Positions 29,036 through 38,056 of a stretch of DNA of 64,000 nt are shown in pieces. The notes below the pieces were generated by a model. That model had not been told where the DNA came from. It ran no database searches and worked only from the letters and a program-made list of their open reading frames with translations. The translations under genes and the position numbers were made by a program. Source of the stretch: Pedobacter cryoconitis (GTDB lineage Bacteria; Bacteroidota; Bacteroidia; Sphingobacteriales; Sphingobacteriaceae); NCBI RefSeq assembly GCF_003259615.1, contig NZ_QLLR01000001.1, positions 422,782 to 486,781 of the forward strand, read 5' to 3'. Position 1 is the stretch's first letter. Each line of letters begins with the position of its first letter.

Positions 29036-30736
29036 ATGAATATAAACACAAATTTAAAGGCTGAAAATACTTACGATGCAATTGTTGTGGGCTCAGGGAT
29101 CAGTGGCGGATGGGCTGCAAAAGAATTAACCGAAAAGGGCCTTCGTGTGCTGATGCTCGAACGTGGAGAGAACATAGAGCACATCAAAGATTACGACACG
29201 GCCATGAAGAACCCCTGGGAATTCCAACATGCGGGGAGGTTAACCGAAGAACAAAAAAGTACCCACCCTGTCCAGAAAAGGGACTATCCCTTTCAGGAAG
29301 CGAATGCTAAGTGGTGGGTAAACGACCTGGAATGTCCATATACAGAAGATAAAAGATTCGACTGGTACAGAGGCTTTCATGTTGGGGGGAAATCCCTGAT
29401 GTGGGGCAGACAAAGTTATCGCTTTGGCCAGGCGAACTTCGAGGATGATGCTAAAGACGGATACGGATCAGATTGGCCGATCCGATATGATGACCTCGCC
29501 CCATGGTATGATTATGCTGAACAATTTGCAGGGATCAGTGGCTCAAAAGAAAACTGGCCCTTATGTCCTGATGGAAACTTTTTGCCTCCAATGGACCTGA
29601 ACATCGTGGAAAAAACGGTGAAAAAGAGAATCGAAGAGAAATATAACAGGGAACGGATTATGATGATAGGCCGTGTGGCTAACCTGACCGTTCCGCATAA
29701 AGGCAGGGGCAATTGTCAATATCGTGACCTTTGCAGCCGTGGTTGCCCTTTTGGTGCATATTTCAGCACCCAGTCAGCAACCCTGCCCGCTGCAGTTGCA
29801 ACCAATAAATTAACCTTAAGGCCTTATTCAATCGTAAACCATATTATCTACGATAAGGATACCAAAAAGGCAAAGGGAGTAATGGTAATCGATGCACAGA
29901 CGCAGCAAACGATGGAATTTTATGCACGGATAATTTTCGTGAATGGTTCTACGCTTGGCTCAACTTTTATCTTGCTTAACTCGACCTCTGAGGCTCACCC
30001 CAATGGCCTGGGAAATGGCAGCGGGCAACTTGGCCATAACCTGATGGACCATCATTTCAAATGCGGTGCATCAGGTGATGCAACAGGCTTTGAAGATAAA
30101 TACACTTATGGACGCAGGGCAAACGGGATTTATATTCCCCGGTATCAGAATATCGGTCACGACAAAAGAGATTACCTGCGTGGTTTTGGTTACCAGGGAG
30201 GCGCAAGCCGGGAAAACTGGCAAGATGATGTCGCGGAACTTTCATTTGGATCAGGTCTTAAGGAAAAGATGACCAGTCCCGGCAAATGGACGATTGGACT
30301 GGGTGGTTTTGGAGAAATGTTACCATACTATGAAAATAAGGTCTACATCAATCATTCCAAAAAGGATAAATGGGGACAGCCTGTATTGGCAATAGATTGC
30401 GAATACAAGGAAAACGAGAAAAAGATGCGGATAGATATGATGAATGATGCCGCAGAAATGCTTGAATCGTCAGGAATGAAGAATGTAAAAACATTTGATA
30501 ATGAATGTTATCCGGGTATGGCTATCCATGAAATGGGAACGGCAAGAATGGGTAAAGACCCCAAGACTTCTGTACTGAACAAATGGAACCAGATGCACGA
30601 GGTGAGCAATGTGTTTGTAACCGATGGTTCCTGTATGCCCTCAATCGCTTGCCAGAATCCTTCATTAACATTTATGGCTTTGACCGCCAGGGCTTGTGAT
30701 TATGCGGTCAGTGAAATGAAAAATAATAATTTATAA
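29036..30736 (+). CDS. GMC-family FAD sugar dehydrogenase (glucoside 3-dehydrogenase type)
   Basis: The 566-residue flavoprotein has the GMC layout: IVVGSGISGGWAAKELTEKG at the N terminus, GHNLMDHH-type region GQLGHNLMDHHFKC near residue 340, and the C-terminal signature VTDGSCMPSIACQNPSLTFM with HEMGTARMG just before. No signal peptide is present, so export would depend on subunit 3. The best-known close relatives oxidise C3 of glucosides in the periplasm (glucoside 3-dehydrogenases). The neighbouring DUF1080 and isomerase genes fit that pathway. Confidence 0.9.
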   Translation: MNINTNLKAENTYDAIVVGSGISGGWAAKELTEKGLRVLMLERGENIEHIKDYDTAMKNPWEFQHAGRLTEEQKSTHPVQKRDYPFQEANAKWWVNDLECPYTEDKRFDWYRGFHVGGKSLMWGRQSYRFGQANFEDDAKDGYGSDWPIRYDDLAPWYDYAEQFAGISGSKENWPLCPDGNFLPPMDLNIVEKTVKKRIEEKYNRERIMMIGRVANLTVPHKGRGNCQYRDLCSRGCPFGAYFSTQSATLPAAVATNKLTLRPYSIVNHIIYDKDTKKAKGVMVIDAQTQQTMEFYARIIFVNGSTLGSTFILLNSTSEAHPNGLGNGSGQLGHNLMDHHFKCGASGDATGFEDKYTYGRRANGIYIPRYQNIGHDKRDYLRGFGYQGGASRENWQDDVAELSFGSGLKEKMTSPGKWTIGLGGFGEMLPYYENKVYINHSKKDKWGQPVLAIDCEYKENEKKMRIDMMNDAAEMLESSGMKNVKTFDNECYPGMAIHEMGTARMGKDPKTSVLNKWNQMHEVSNVFVTDGSCMPSIACQNPSLTFMALTARACDYAVSEMKNNNL

Positions 30737-30801
30737 TACATAGGGTAAACAAATAATTATAAATTTTCCAATAGGCGAAGGACTTTTGGTTAATAGTTGA
30801 A

Positions 30802-30855
30802 GGGGCCGGGGATTCAGTTTAATAAACATTATCTTTCCCCCGGTACCCTTTTTTA
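30802..30855 (+). terminator. Probable terminator after GMC gene
   Basis: GGGGCCGGGGA pairs with TCCCCCGG(TA)CCC across a loop of about 23 bases, followed by TTTTTT. A small bulge is needed, so confidence is moderate. Confidence 0.45.
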
Positions 30856-30880
30856 AATCATTAACGTAAAAAAAATCTAT

Positions 30881-31756
30881 ATGTTTAAATCACAGAAAAA
30901 ACTATCAGGAATACTACTTATTGTTATCCTGTTCTTCACAGGGATAGCAGCATCGAATGCCCAAAAAAGAAAAGATGTTGGCCTGCAGCTATATTCTCTT
31001 CGTGAGCTCATTTCCAAAGATGTTCAGGGAACCTTACAAAAAGTTTCCACGGCAGGTTATACACAAGTCGAACTTTATGGCTTTAGCATCAAGGATCAAT
31101 TTTGGGGTTTGAAACCAGCTGAACTTAAAAAAATCCTTGACGAAAACCATTTGAAGCCAATCAGCGGTCATTTTAATATGACTCCCTACTTTAAGACAGG
31201 TGAACAGGCCGAACTTAAGGCTGCAATCGATGCCGCTAAAATTCTTGGATTGAAATATGTTACCATTCCCTGGTTGAACCCAGATGTCAGAACCAGTGCC
31301 GCGGATTACAGAACCATGGCTAAAAGGCTCAATTATGCAGGTCAGCTTTGCAAAAATGCAGGACTGAAATTGGCTTATCATAACCATGATTTTGAGTTTA
31401 TCAAATATGGCAATGAAACAGGGATGGACATCCTGCTAAAGAATACAGATAAAAAATTAGTCAACTTTGAAATGGACATCTATTGGGTTATTCGTTCAGG
31501 TATTCAGCCATACACACTATTTAAGGCTAATCCCGGAAGGTTTGTGATGTGGCATATTAAAGACATGGACAAGTCAGATCCGGCTTTGAATGCAGAAGTT
31601 GGTTCGGGAAGTATCAATTATAAAGATATTTTCAAACATGCAAAGCTTTCCGGCATGAAATACTTCTTTGTAGAACATGAAACTAACTATAAACCAGATA
31701 TGATTGGTTCGGTTACACAAAGCTGCAAGTTTATTAAAGATGAAATTCTAAAATAA
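30881..31756 (+). CDS. Exported sugar phosphate isomerase/epimerase-like TIM barrel
   Basis: This 291-residue protein has a signal peptide (GILLIVILFFTGIAASNAQ) and an AP-endonuclease-2/xylose isomerase-type TIM barrel: VGLQLYSLRELISKDVQGTL, YVTIPWLNPDVR, KLAYHNHDFEF, VNFEMDIYWV, MWHIKDMDKSD and YFFVEHETNY. Metal ligands are expected at Glu/Asp/His/Glu of these strands. An exported member next to DUF1080 and GMC genes fits a role on 3-keto-sugars outside the cytoplasm. A terminator separates it from the WYL gene. Confidence 0.88.
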   Translation: MFKSQKKLSGILLIVILFFTGIAASNAQKRKDVGLQLYSLRELISKDVQGTLQKVSTAGYTQVELYGFSIKDQFWGLKPAELKKILDENHLKPISGHFNMTPYFKTGEQAELKAAIDAAKILGLKYVTIPWLNPDVRTSAADYRTMAKRLNYAGQLCKNAGLKLAYHNHDFEFIKYGNETGMDILLKNTDKKLVNFEMDIYWVIRSGIQPYTLFKANPGRFVMWHIKDMDKSDPALNAEVGSGSINYKDIFKHAKLSGMKYFFVEHETNYKPDMIGSVTQSCKFIKDEILK

Positions 31757-31770
31757 ATAAAATACTCAAG

Positions 31771-31812
31771 CTTAAAAAGCCGCCTTTCTTGTCAGAAAAG
31801 CGGTTTTTTAAG
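31771..31812. terminator. Bidirectional terminator
   Basis: CTTAAAAAGCCGCCTTTCT...AGAAAAGCGGTTTTTTAAG forms a long stem with T/A runs, between the isomerase gene and the convergent WYL regulator gene. Confidence 0.85.
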
Positions 31813-31825
31813 TTAAGAGAACGTA

Positions 31826-32782
31826 TTATTCCTGCTCCCTGATTACCATAGCAGCCTTCAATATGACGAATAGTTCTTCTTTAAGATGAATCGGTCCTAT
31901 AATTTCCCCGACATCAATAAATCTTAAAAACCACCTGACGAACGATGTCGGATGAGATTTACAATTAAAATACATCAATACGGTTTCATCATTTATAATT
32001 TCTTTGACGTAACCAAAATTATCACGTTCAAATGATAAAAAATGAGCATATTTTTTATCAACACTCACTGTAATTTCCGTAAAATACTGGGAATGATAAA
32101 GCTCATTTAATGCGTTCACTGAGGGATGGTCTTTCTCAAAATGTTTTTCCAGTACCTCTAATTTTTGTATTCTATCCAGTCTGAAGTTCCTATAATCACC
32201 TCTGGAATGGCAGTAGGCTAAAAGATACCAATTCCCATTTTCATTGAAAACACCAATTGGTTCTACCGTCCTTAAATTTGGTTTATCATCCTTTGCATTT
32301 TTATATAAGATTCCTGTCAGCTTCTTGTTTACAGAACTTTTGAGCAAAGTATCCATAATATTGGGGACATAGTTTTTTGCATCAAATTTTTCCTTAATCA
32401 GAAGTTTATCCTGAAGGTGCAGAATTTCATTTTTCTGGTAGCTATGGAATGAACTCTTGATCTTGGTCAGAACTTGCTCAAAATTTCTTCGGACAGATTC
32501 AGTTTCATGATTGCGCATAATTTTCTCTGCGATCATTACGCTCAATACCTCCCCTTCTGTAAACCTGGCTGGAGGAAGCCTGAAACCATCAACTATTGAA
32601 TACCCCGCTCCTGCGGTGTGGACCATTGGAACCCCTGCACGTTCAAGCATATTCAGATCCCTGTAAATCGTCCGCCTGGTTACCTGAAATTTCTCTATCA
32701 ATTCTTCGATCGGTAAGACAGACCTCGATTGAAGCAGAAAAAATATATGAACTATCCTCTCAAATTTTTTTATGTTTTCCAT
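31826..32782 (-). CDS. YafY-type regulator (HTH + WYL domain)
   Basis: The 318-residue protein has an N-terminal HTH_11 domain (EELIEKFQVTRRTIYRDLNM) and a WYL domain (NGNWYLLAYCHSRGDYRNFR, LDRIQKLEVLEKHF). WYL proteins sense small ligands or nucleic acids and control varied genes. The downstream YdeI gene and divergent RidA gene lie next to it. It is a possible but unproven regulator of the paired GTGACA-N6-TGTCAC sites. Confidence 0.88.
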   Translation of the reverse strand: MENIKKFERIVHIFFLLQSRSVLPIEELIEKFQVTRRTIYRDLNMLERAGVPMVHTAGAGYSIVDGFRLPPARFTEGEVLSVMIAEKIMRNHETESVRRNFEQVLTKIKSSFHSYQKNEILHLQDKLLIKEKFDAKNYVPNIMDTLLKSSVNKKLTGILYKNAKDDKPNLRTVEPIGVFNENGNWYLLAYCHSRGDYRNFRLDRIQKLEVLEKHFEKDHPSVNALNELYHSQYFTEITVSVDKKYAHFLSFERDNFGYVKEIINDETVLMYFNCKSHPTSFVRWFLRFIDVGEIIGPIHLKEELFVILKAAMVIREQE

Positions 32783-32848
32783 CTTCCATGATTATGGGTT
32801 CAATATTACATTTAAGCCTGTATTTTATAATTTAGTGCACAGAAATCG

Positions 32849-33444
32849 TTATGAAAACTGTTTGGGCAGTTTTCTTTCGTTTGTAAACCTGATGATTTCA
32901 GCAATCCGCCGATTTCGTGTCTCCTCTCTTTTTGCACATAAAAGCCAGTAAAGAATAGATTTTTTAACTGACTTACTGAGCGAATTAAAAAAAACTTTGC
33001 AATGGCCATGCGTTTTCAGCATTAAAGCCAGGTCTTCAGGCATGATGAGCTTTCGACGGCATCCAGCATTTCCCAGGAGCCATCGAGTTTTGCCGCTTTG
33101 ATGGTCTGTAAGCCAGCATTTGCCATGAGTCCAAGATCAATTAGATTTTCAACCTTTTGCTTATTAATTCCCGACCAGCCACTTTTAGGCTTTCTTTTTG
33201 AAAAATACTGCATAAATTTCTTTTCGTCGATAGGTAGTTTTTTACTGTCTATCCAACCAAAACAAAGCGCTGTATCTACAGCCTCGCTCCAGGAAAGCCC
33301 TGGTAATTCTTTTCCCCTGACCTTCTTGTTATAGACCAGCCAAATGCCTTTGCATTCTGAATGGTTTAACACGAACCATTCGCGCCATTGAATATTGTCT
33401 GCCGGATATATTGTTAAGCTGTCTTCCATAGCCATTGTCTTCAT
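32849..33444 (-). pseudogene. YdeI/OmpD-associated family protein, broken by a single-base deletion
   Basis: The first frame (33444 down to 33022) encodes the YdeI family start: WREWFVLNHSECKGIWLVYN, then TALCFGWIDSKKLPIDEKKF, ending abruptly at AVESSSCLKTWL. The next frame picks up the rest of the family: IMPEDLALMLKTHGHCKVFF, then YWLLCAKREETRNRRIAEII. The join is at about 33042, where GAAAGC-TCATCATG lacks one base. Restoring it gives a normal-length protein of about 197 residues. It is therefore a recent pseudogene or a sequencing error. Minus-strand -7 box TAAATTTG lies at 33476-33483. Confidence 0.85.
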
Positions 33445-33475
33445 TATTTCTTGTAACGCGCGATTTTAATATTAA

Positions 33476-33483
33476 CAAATTTA
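33476..33483 (-). promoter_or_regulatory. -7 box for the YdeI gene
   Basis: On the minus strand this reads TAAATTTG, a match to TAnnTTTG. It lies 32 bases before the YdeI start codon, with the operator at 33493-33510 immediately upstream. Confidence 0.5.
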
Positions 33484-33492
33484 AGCGTACCA

Positions 33493-33510
33493 GTGACAAC
33501 AGTATGTCAC
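33493..33510. promoter_or_regulatory. Operator 1, GTGACA-N6-TGTCAC
   Basis: This is a perfect inverted repeat with 6-bp arms and a 6-bp spacer, starting 10 bases upstream of the YdeI -7 box. An identical layout sits at 33568-33585. Confidence 0.7.
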
Positions 33511-33567
33511 AACCATCCTTAAATTCAAATTAATTATAGCCTATATAAAATGATCTGAGTTTTTGGT

Positions 33568-33585
33568 GTGACAAACAGTTGTCAC
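33568..33585. promoter_or_regulatory. Operator 2, GTGACA-N6-TGTCAC
   Basis: This is a second perfect copy of the same inverted repeat. Its end lies 10 bases upstream of the RidA -7 box TAGGTTTG at 33596-33603. The two operators sit at matching distances from two divergent promoters. Confidence 0.7.
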
Positions 33586-33595
33586 TATTGGGATT

Positions 33596-33603
33596 TAGGT
33601 TTG
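33596..33603 (+). promoter_or_regulatory. -7 box for the RidA gene
   Basis: TAGGTTTG matches TAnnTTTG exactly and lies 30 bases before the RidA start codon. The operator upstream would overlap the -33 region. Confidence 0.55.
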
Positions 33604-33632
33604 TAGAATAAATAATACTTAAATCAAAAACA

Positions 33633-34025
33633 ATGGAAAAAAGATCAGTTGACCCGTGGAAATGGGGTGAATACACAAATTCAGCTCAGGCAGTTGAGGT
33701 TAAAAATGTGGAGGGCACACTTTATTGCTCAGGACAAGCAGCAATAGACGGGAATGGGCAGCCTAGTGCGGCGGCTATGAGAACTCAGCTCCTGCTTACT
33801 ATTCATAACCTGGAAGAACTTATTCAGAGTGCCGGGTATGATTGTTCCGGCATTGTCCGTTTGAATGTTTACACTACTTCTGTGCAGGATTTTTTTAGTA
33901 CATGTGCAGATGTGTATCAGGATTTTTTGCAGAAGTATGGCATAAAACAAGCTACAACCTTACTGGAAGTTAAAGGTCTTTTTGCAACCCTGACGGTCGA
34001 ACTGGAAGCTACTGTAGTCAGATAA
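33633..34025 (+). CDS. RidA family protein
   Basis: This 130-residue protein has the RidA/YjgF fold: WGEYTNSAQAVEVKNVEGTL, YCSGQAAIDGNGQPS, LEELIQSAGYDCSGIVRLNV and TTLLEVKGLFATLTVELEAT. The Arg that binds substrate carboxylate in the deaminase branch is usually in the segment corresponding to TLLEV(K/R). Here it is Lys, so it may lie outside the canonical 2-aminoacrylate deaminases. It is divergent from the broken YdeI gene and shares its operator type. Confidence 0.85.
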   Translation: MEKRSVDPWKWGEYTNSAQAVEVKNVEGTLYCSGQAAIDGNGQPSAAAMRTQLLLTIHNLEELIQSAGYDCSGIVRLNVYTTSVQDFFSTCADVYQDFLQKYGIKQATTLLEVKGLFATLTVELEATVVR

Positions 34026-34055
34026 TTCCAATAAAATACATAGATCATTTAACAT

Positions 34056-34092
34056 AAAAAGCCGCTTTTCTTTATAGAAAGCGGCTTTTTAT
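34056..34092. terminator. Bidirectional terminator
   Basis: AAAAAGCCGCTTTTC...GAAAGCGGCTTTTTAT stem with T/A runs, between the RidA gene and the convergent ABC-F gene. Confidence 0.85.
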
Positions 34093-34124
34093 GTTTAGGT
34101 AAAACTGGTTATTTCCTATCTGAT

Positions 34125-35759
34125 TTATATTTTATCAATCTCTTTCAAGCTGCTCATTTTCTTATAGGCCAGGAACCCCTTAATATCTTCAAAGTGCTCA
34201 CGGACACGTTTATTACCAAATTCGAATACTTTTTGAGCCAGTCCGTCTAAGAAATCCCTGTCGTGCGATACCAGAATCAAGGTACCATCAAAATCTTGCA
34301 AAGCCTCTTTAATAATATCTTTGGTCTTCATGTCCAGGTGATTACTCGGCTCATCAAGGATCAATACATTTACTGGTTCAAGCAATAATTTAATCATCGC
34401 TAAACGCGTTTTCTCCCCGCCAGAAAGCACTTTAACCTTTTTAGTTGTATCGTCACCACTAAACATAAAGGCACCTAAAAGGTCTTTGATTTTCAGGGTT
34501 CCACTGCTTAATGGAATCTGATCAATTGTTTCAAATACTGTTAAATTCTCATCCAGCAGTGCCGCCTGATTTTGAGCAAAGTAGCCAATCTTTGCATTAT
34601 GGCCAACTTTTAAACTGCCTTCAAAATCAATCTCATTCATAATTGATTTAATCATGGTTGACTTCCCTTCGCCATTTTTACCCACAAAAGCCACTTTTTC
34701 TCCCCGTTCAATCACCAGTGATGCTTTTTCGAAGACTACATGATCACCATACTTTTTGGTCAGCTCTTCTACAATTAACGGGTATTGCCCTGAACGTGGC
34801 GATGGTGGGAACTTCAGGCGTAATGCCGAAGTGTCCACTTCATCTATTTCGATAACTTCTAGTTTTTCAAGCATTTTCACCCGTGACTGCACTTGCAGAG
34901 TCTTTGAGTAAGTACCTCGGAAGCGGTCTATAAATTCCTGGTTATCGGCAATAAATCGTTGTTGTTCTTCGTAAGCTTTTAACAGGTGAACACGGCGGTC
35001 GGCACGCAACTGCAGGTAGTGGCTATATTTGGCTTTGTAATCGTAAATCCGGCCCATCGTAACCTCAATTGTACGATTGGTAACGTTATCTATAAAAGTA
35101 CGGTCATGTGAAATTACCATCACAGCCTTTGCTGAGTTGATTAAAAAATCTTCCAGCCATTGAATACTTTCAATATCCATATGGTTGGTAGGCTCATCCA
35201 GTAAAATCAGATCTGGTTTCTTTAATAAGATCTTGGCCAGTTCGATCCGCATACGCCATCCGCCCGAAAACTCAGAAGTTTGGCGGGTAAAGTCCTTACG
35301 TTCAAAACCTAAGCCTTTTAATACTTTTTCTACCTCAGCATCGTAATTGACTTCCTCTACCGAATAGAACTGCTCACTCAGTTCCGATACACGCTCAATT
35401 AACTTCATGTAATCGTCGCTTTCATAATCGGTTCTGATCGTCAGCTGCTCATTCAGCTCGTCCAGCTCCTTTTGCATCTGATGTACCTCTTGAAAAGCTT
35501 TTAAGGTTTCTTCAAAAACAGTAACATTGTCTTGCGTAAGCAAATGCTGTGGCAAATATGCAATTACAGCATCCTTTGGCCCGGTTACATTACCCGAAGT
35601 GGGTTTTATAGCATCGGCAATTATCTTTAAGATGGTAGATTTGCCGGCACCATTTTTACCCATCAGGGCTATTTTATCATTTTCATTAATTGAAAACGTT
35701 ACATCACTAAACAGGGTAGTTCCGCCAAATGAAACGGAGATATTATTTACATTAATCAC
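34125..35759 (-). CDS. ABC-F family ATPase
   Basis: The 544-residue soluble protein has two ABC domains and no membrane segments. Walker A motifs are GKNGAGKSTIL (about residue 34) and GKNGEGKSTMI. ABC signatures are EFSGGWRMRIE and VLSGGEKTRLAM, and Walker B is LILLDEPTNHMD and VLILDEPSNHLD. The interdomain linker (about 250-330) is the P-site tRNA interaction motif of ABC-F translation factors. I do not assign it to a named subfamily. It probably acts on stalled ribosomes. Confidence 0.92.
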   Translation of the reverse strand: MINVNNISVSFGGTTLFSDVTFSINENDKIALMGKNGAGKSTILKIIADAIKPTSGNVTGPKDAVIAYLPQHLLTQDNVTVFEETLKAFQEVHQMQKELDELNEQLTIRTDYESDDYMKLIERVSELSEQFYSVEEVNYDAEVEKVLKGLGFERKDFTRQTSEFSGGWRMRIELAKILLKKPDLILLDEPTNHMDIESIQWLEDFLINSAKAVMVISHDRTFIDNVTNRTIEVTMGRIYDYKAKYSHYLQLRADRRVHLLKAYEEQQRFIADNQEFIDRFRGTYSKTLQVQSRVKMLEKLEVIEIDEVDTSALRLKFPPSPRSGQYPLIVEELTKKYGDHVVFEKASLVIERGEKVAFVGKNGEGKSTMIKSIMNEIDFEGSLKVGHNAKIGYFAQNQAALLDENLTVFETIDQIPLSSGTLKIKDLLGAFMFSGDDTTKKVKVLSGGEKTRLAMIKLLLEPVNVLILDEPSNHLDMKTKDIIKEALQDFDGTLILVSHDRDFLDGLAQKVFEFGNKRVREHFEDIKGFLAYKKMSSLKEIDKI

Positions 35760-36273
35760 GAAATGAAGATATTAAATTGAGCAGTAAAGATAATGGAATT
35801 TGGTATAAATACAGAATACACAACTGTTATTAGCTCCTACCTAAAGAATTGCAAAAAATGTTAAGGAAATGTGATATAAATAGGTTTTAAGCAGTAAGCT
35901 GATGATTGATTCGAATCATCAGTCAAGACTATGAGTTTACTTGACTGTAGTACCGAAATATAATCCGACCTGATCAACATGGCATATCAAATTACATTAT
36001 AAATTTATTATATCACTTTCTTGTAGATATATAAACTTATAGTCAATCAAATTAACATATTAATTTAAATGTAACAAGTATTATAATGGCAACCGTTAAA
36101 AATACCTTATATTTCCAATATGGAATTAAATTCCAAAATAAAACGTTAAAATTAAAATAATAAGTAAAATAAAACAATATTTTAAACGAACAGAATCGAC
36201 TAACCTGATAATTGTTTTCGAAGAGAAATTATTCTCTTGCTACATAAATCCACTTAATCTAAAATATGTACAG
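35760..36273. other. 514-base gene-free A+T-rich region with two overlapping hairpins
   Basis: No credible gene is visible. Inverted repeat CTGATGATT...AATCATCAG spans 35899-35922. CAGTCAAG...CTTGACTG spans 35920-35947. The two overlap by three bases, so they could form mutually exclusive structures. The stretch from about 35980 is almost pure A/T and leads into an AraC gene. Confidence 0.6.
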
Positions 36274-37227
36274 ATGGAAAGCCCGATCAGAACCTGTTAC
36301 AGCTCAGAAACCATATCTGTAGAGAATGCAACAGGTAGACTCCCCAAAAACTGCCTGTTTCCTATAAGCTATGCAGATGCAGAATTAACCAGACTTAGCG
36401 CGGGTACGGTAGTAAGACAATATGTGAGCAATTATCATTTTTATATGGAAATGTATGATCTCAACCTACATATTCCACTTATTTTAAGTTATACCGTAGA
36501 ACACCCAACAATGTTTCTTTTCGGAATGCTTAAAGGAGTCGTTAAGTTTACTACGGTTAATGGACAGATAATTACCGAAACAAATGAGAATACCTGCTAT
36601 GCTGCAACCAACAAACCCGGACAGTATCTCAGTCATTTTTTCACAGGTAGTCATTGTTTATTGTACATTGTATTTAAGGAAGATTGGCTTAAAAGAAGTC
36701 CGGAGCGTTACCCATTATTAATTGATTTTTTACAAAAAATTGAAACAGATGATTTATTATATGCTTTTATGCCCCAATGCCCAATAACTGGCCATATAAA
36801 AGAAACTTTTTATAATCTTTGCAAGCCTACAATTATCGAGAAAGAAATCTTTGAAGACATCCAAGCTATTAGATGTAAATATTTATTAATAGCTTACCAT
36901 GCAGCGCTAATATACAAATCCAACCTTCCTGCTTATCGTGTAAAAGACTTTTTAGATGCAAATTATGGAAATTCTGAATTGAGCAATGAAAAATTAGCAG
37001 ATGAGTTTAATACAACAAAAAAAACACTTATAAGAACCTTCAAGACAGAGTTCGGCATCTCTCCTTACGCATATCTGATAAACGTCAGAATGAAACAGGC
37101 AATGCAGTTGTTTAACAATAATGTTTCTGTAAGCATGACTTATCAACAGGTTGGTTATGCAGATTCACGAAGTTTCAGCAAACAATTTAAGATTTTTTTT
37201 GGCTATCCGCCTTCAGAATACCAATAG
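36274..37227 (+). CDS. AraC-family transcriptional regulator
   Basis: This 317-residue protein has an N-terminal ligand/dimer region and a C-terminal AraC HTH pair: ELSNEKLADEFNTTKKTLIR, then VSMTYQQVGYADSRSFSKQF and FKIFFGYPPSEYQ. The N-terminal half has no sugar-pocket motif I recognise. Codon use is A+T-rich, like the genes that follow. Its target is not evident, but it precedes a lipoprotein gene by 268 bases. Confidence 0.85.
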   Translation: MESPIRTCYSSETISVENATGRLPKNCLFPISYADAELTRLSAGTVVRQYVSNYHFYMEMYDLNLHIPLILSYTVEHPTMFLFGMLKGVVKFTTVNGQIITETNENTCYAATNKPGQYLSHFFTGSHCLLYIVFKEDWLKRSPERYPLLIDFLQKIETDDLLYAFMPQCPITGHIKETFYNLCKPTIIEKEIFEDIQAIRCKYLLIAYHAALIYKSNLPAYRVKDFLDANYGNSELSNEKLADEFNTTKKTLIRTFKTEFGISPYAYLINVRMKQAMQLFNNNVSVSMTYQQVGYADSRSFSKQFKIFFGYPPSEYQ

Positions 37228-37495
37228 ACAACTCTTTCCGATTTATATAAAATTTTTTCAATACTAGAAAGAACTTTAAGGACATTTTAAACACTGTGTT
37301 TAACCATTTTTTGTCCCTTTTGTTCTACCTGAAAATGAAAAATATCCTGAAATTTAATTAAAATATTTTGATACAAAATTTACTGCAAAGAAATCAAATA
37401 CTATATTTCATGATTTGATAAAAATATTATCAAATATACAATCAATGAAAGACCAAAAAACAATAAAATCCAAATATAAATTCACTAATAAAAAA

Positions 37496-38056
37496 ATGAC
37501 TATGAAAACCTACATGAAACTAATTTTATTACTCTTACTAAGTGTTCTCACAATTACCTCCTGTAAAAAGGATGAAAAAATTAATCCCGCTGAGAAAAAT
37601 TCAAAAATCATTCCAAATGATCCAATCGCAAGTATCGTTATTGATAAACATGGCACTGCAATAATTAAAACTAAATCAGGGAAGGAAATCAAGCAAAGTG
37701 TACTTACAAAATCCGAGCTAGGTATATTAAACGATACAATTACAAATAAATCCCCAATTACACTGACTTTTAGATTACCGATAAAATTAGATAATGTCAG
37801 TTCATTCAACACATCTTCTTCAAGTTCTATTGAGGTGCCAAATAGTTACTTCACCTTTACCCTTACACGTTTTTCAGCCTCCTACGTAAGTATAAGTGTC
37901 TGGCCAGCAATAATGCCAGTTGATGATTATGTTGTTCGGGCCACTCCATTTATTACAAGACATACTAATCCGGTGTTATGGGAGATAAATTATGTATATA
38001 CCAGGAATGGAAGTGCATTTTATTCTACACAAGTACAAATGTCTACTTGGCTTTAA
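37496..38056 (+). CDS. Hypothetical lipoprotein
   Basis: The 186-residue product starts MTMKTYMKLILLLLLSVLTI and has a lipobox Cys in ITSCKKDEK, so it is a lipoprotein. Starts at 37502 and 37514 are also possible. The upstream frame from 37415 adds 27 basic residues that would hide the signal. The mature part has a Ser/Thr-rich region (DNVSSFNTSSSSSIEVPNSY) and no domain I recognise. The last codons and stop lie inside a perfect 23-base palindrome (38043-38065). Confidence 0.65.
   Translation: MTMKTYMKLILLLLLSVLTITSCKKDEKINPAEKNSKIIPNDPIASIVIDKHGTAIIKTKSGKEIKQSVLTKSELGILNDTITNKSPITLTFRLPIKLDNVSSFNTSSSSSIEVPNSYFTFTLTRFSASYVSISVWPAIMPVDDYVVRATPFITRHTNPVLWEINYVYTRNGSAFYSTQVQMSTWL

Noticed and set aside
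32849..33444. Programmed frameshifting in the YdeI gene.
   Set aside because: No slippery heptamer or downstream pseudoknot is visible at the join, so simple mutation or error is more likely.
36086..36160. Possible 24-residue peptide gene (MATVKNTLYFQ...).
   Set aside because: It lies in an almost pure A/T stretch with no ribosome site; chance open frames are frequent there.
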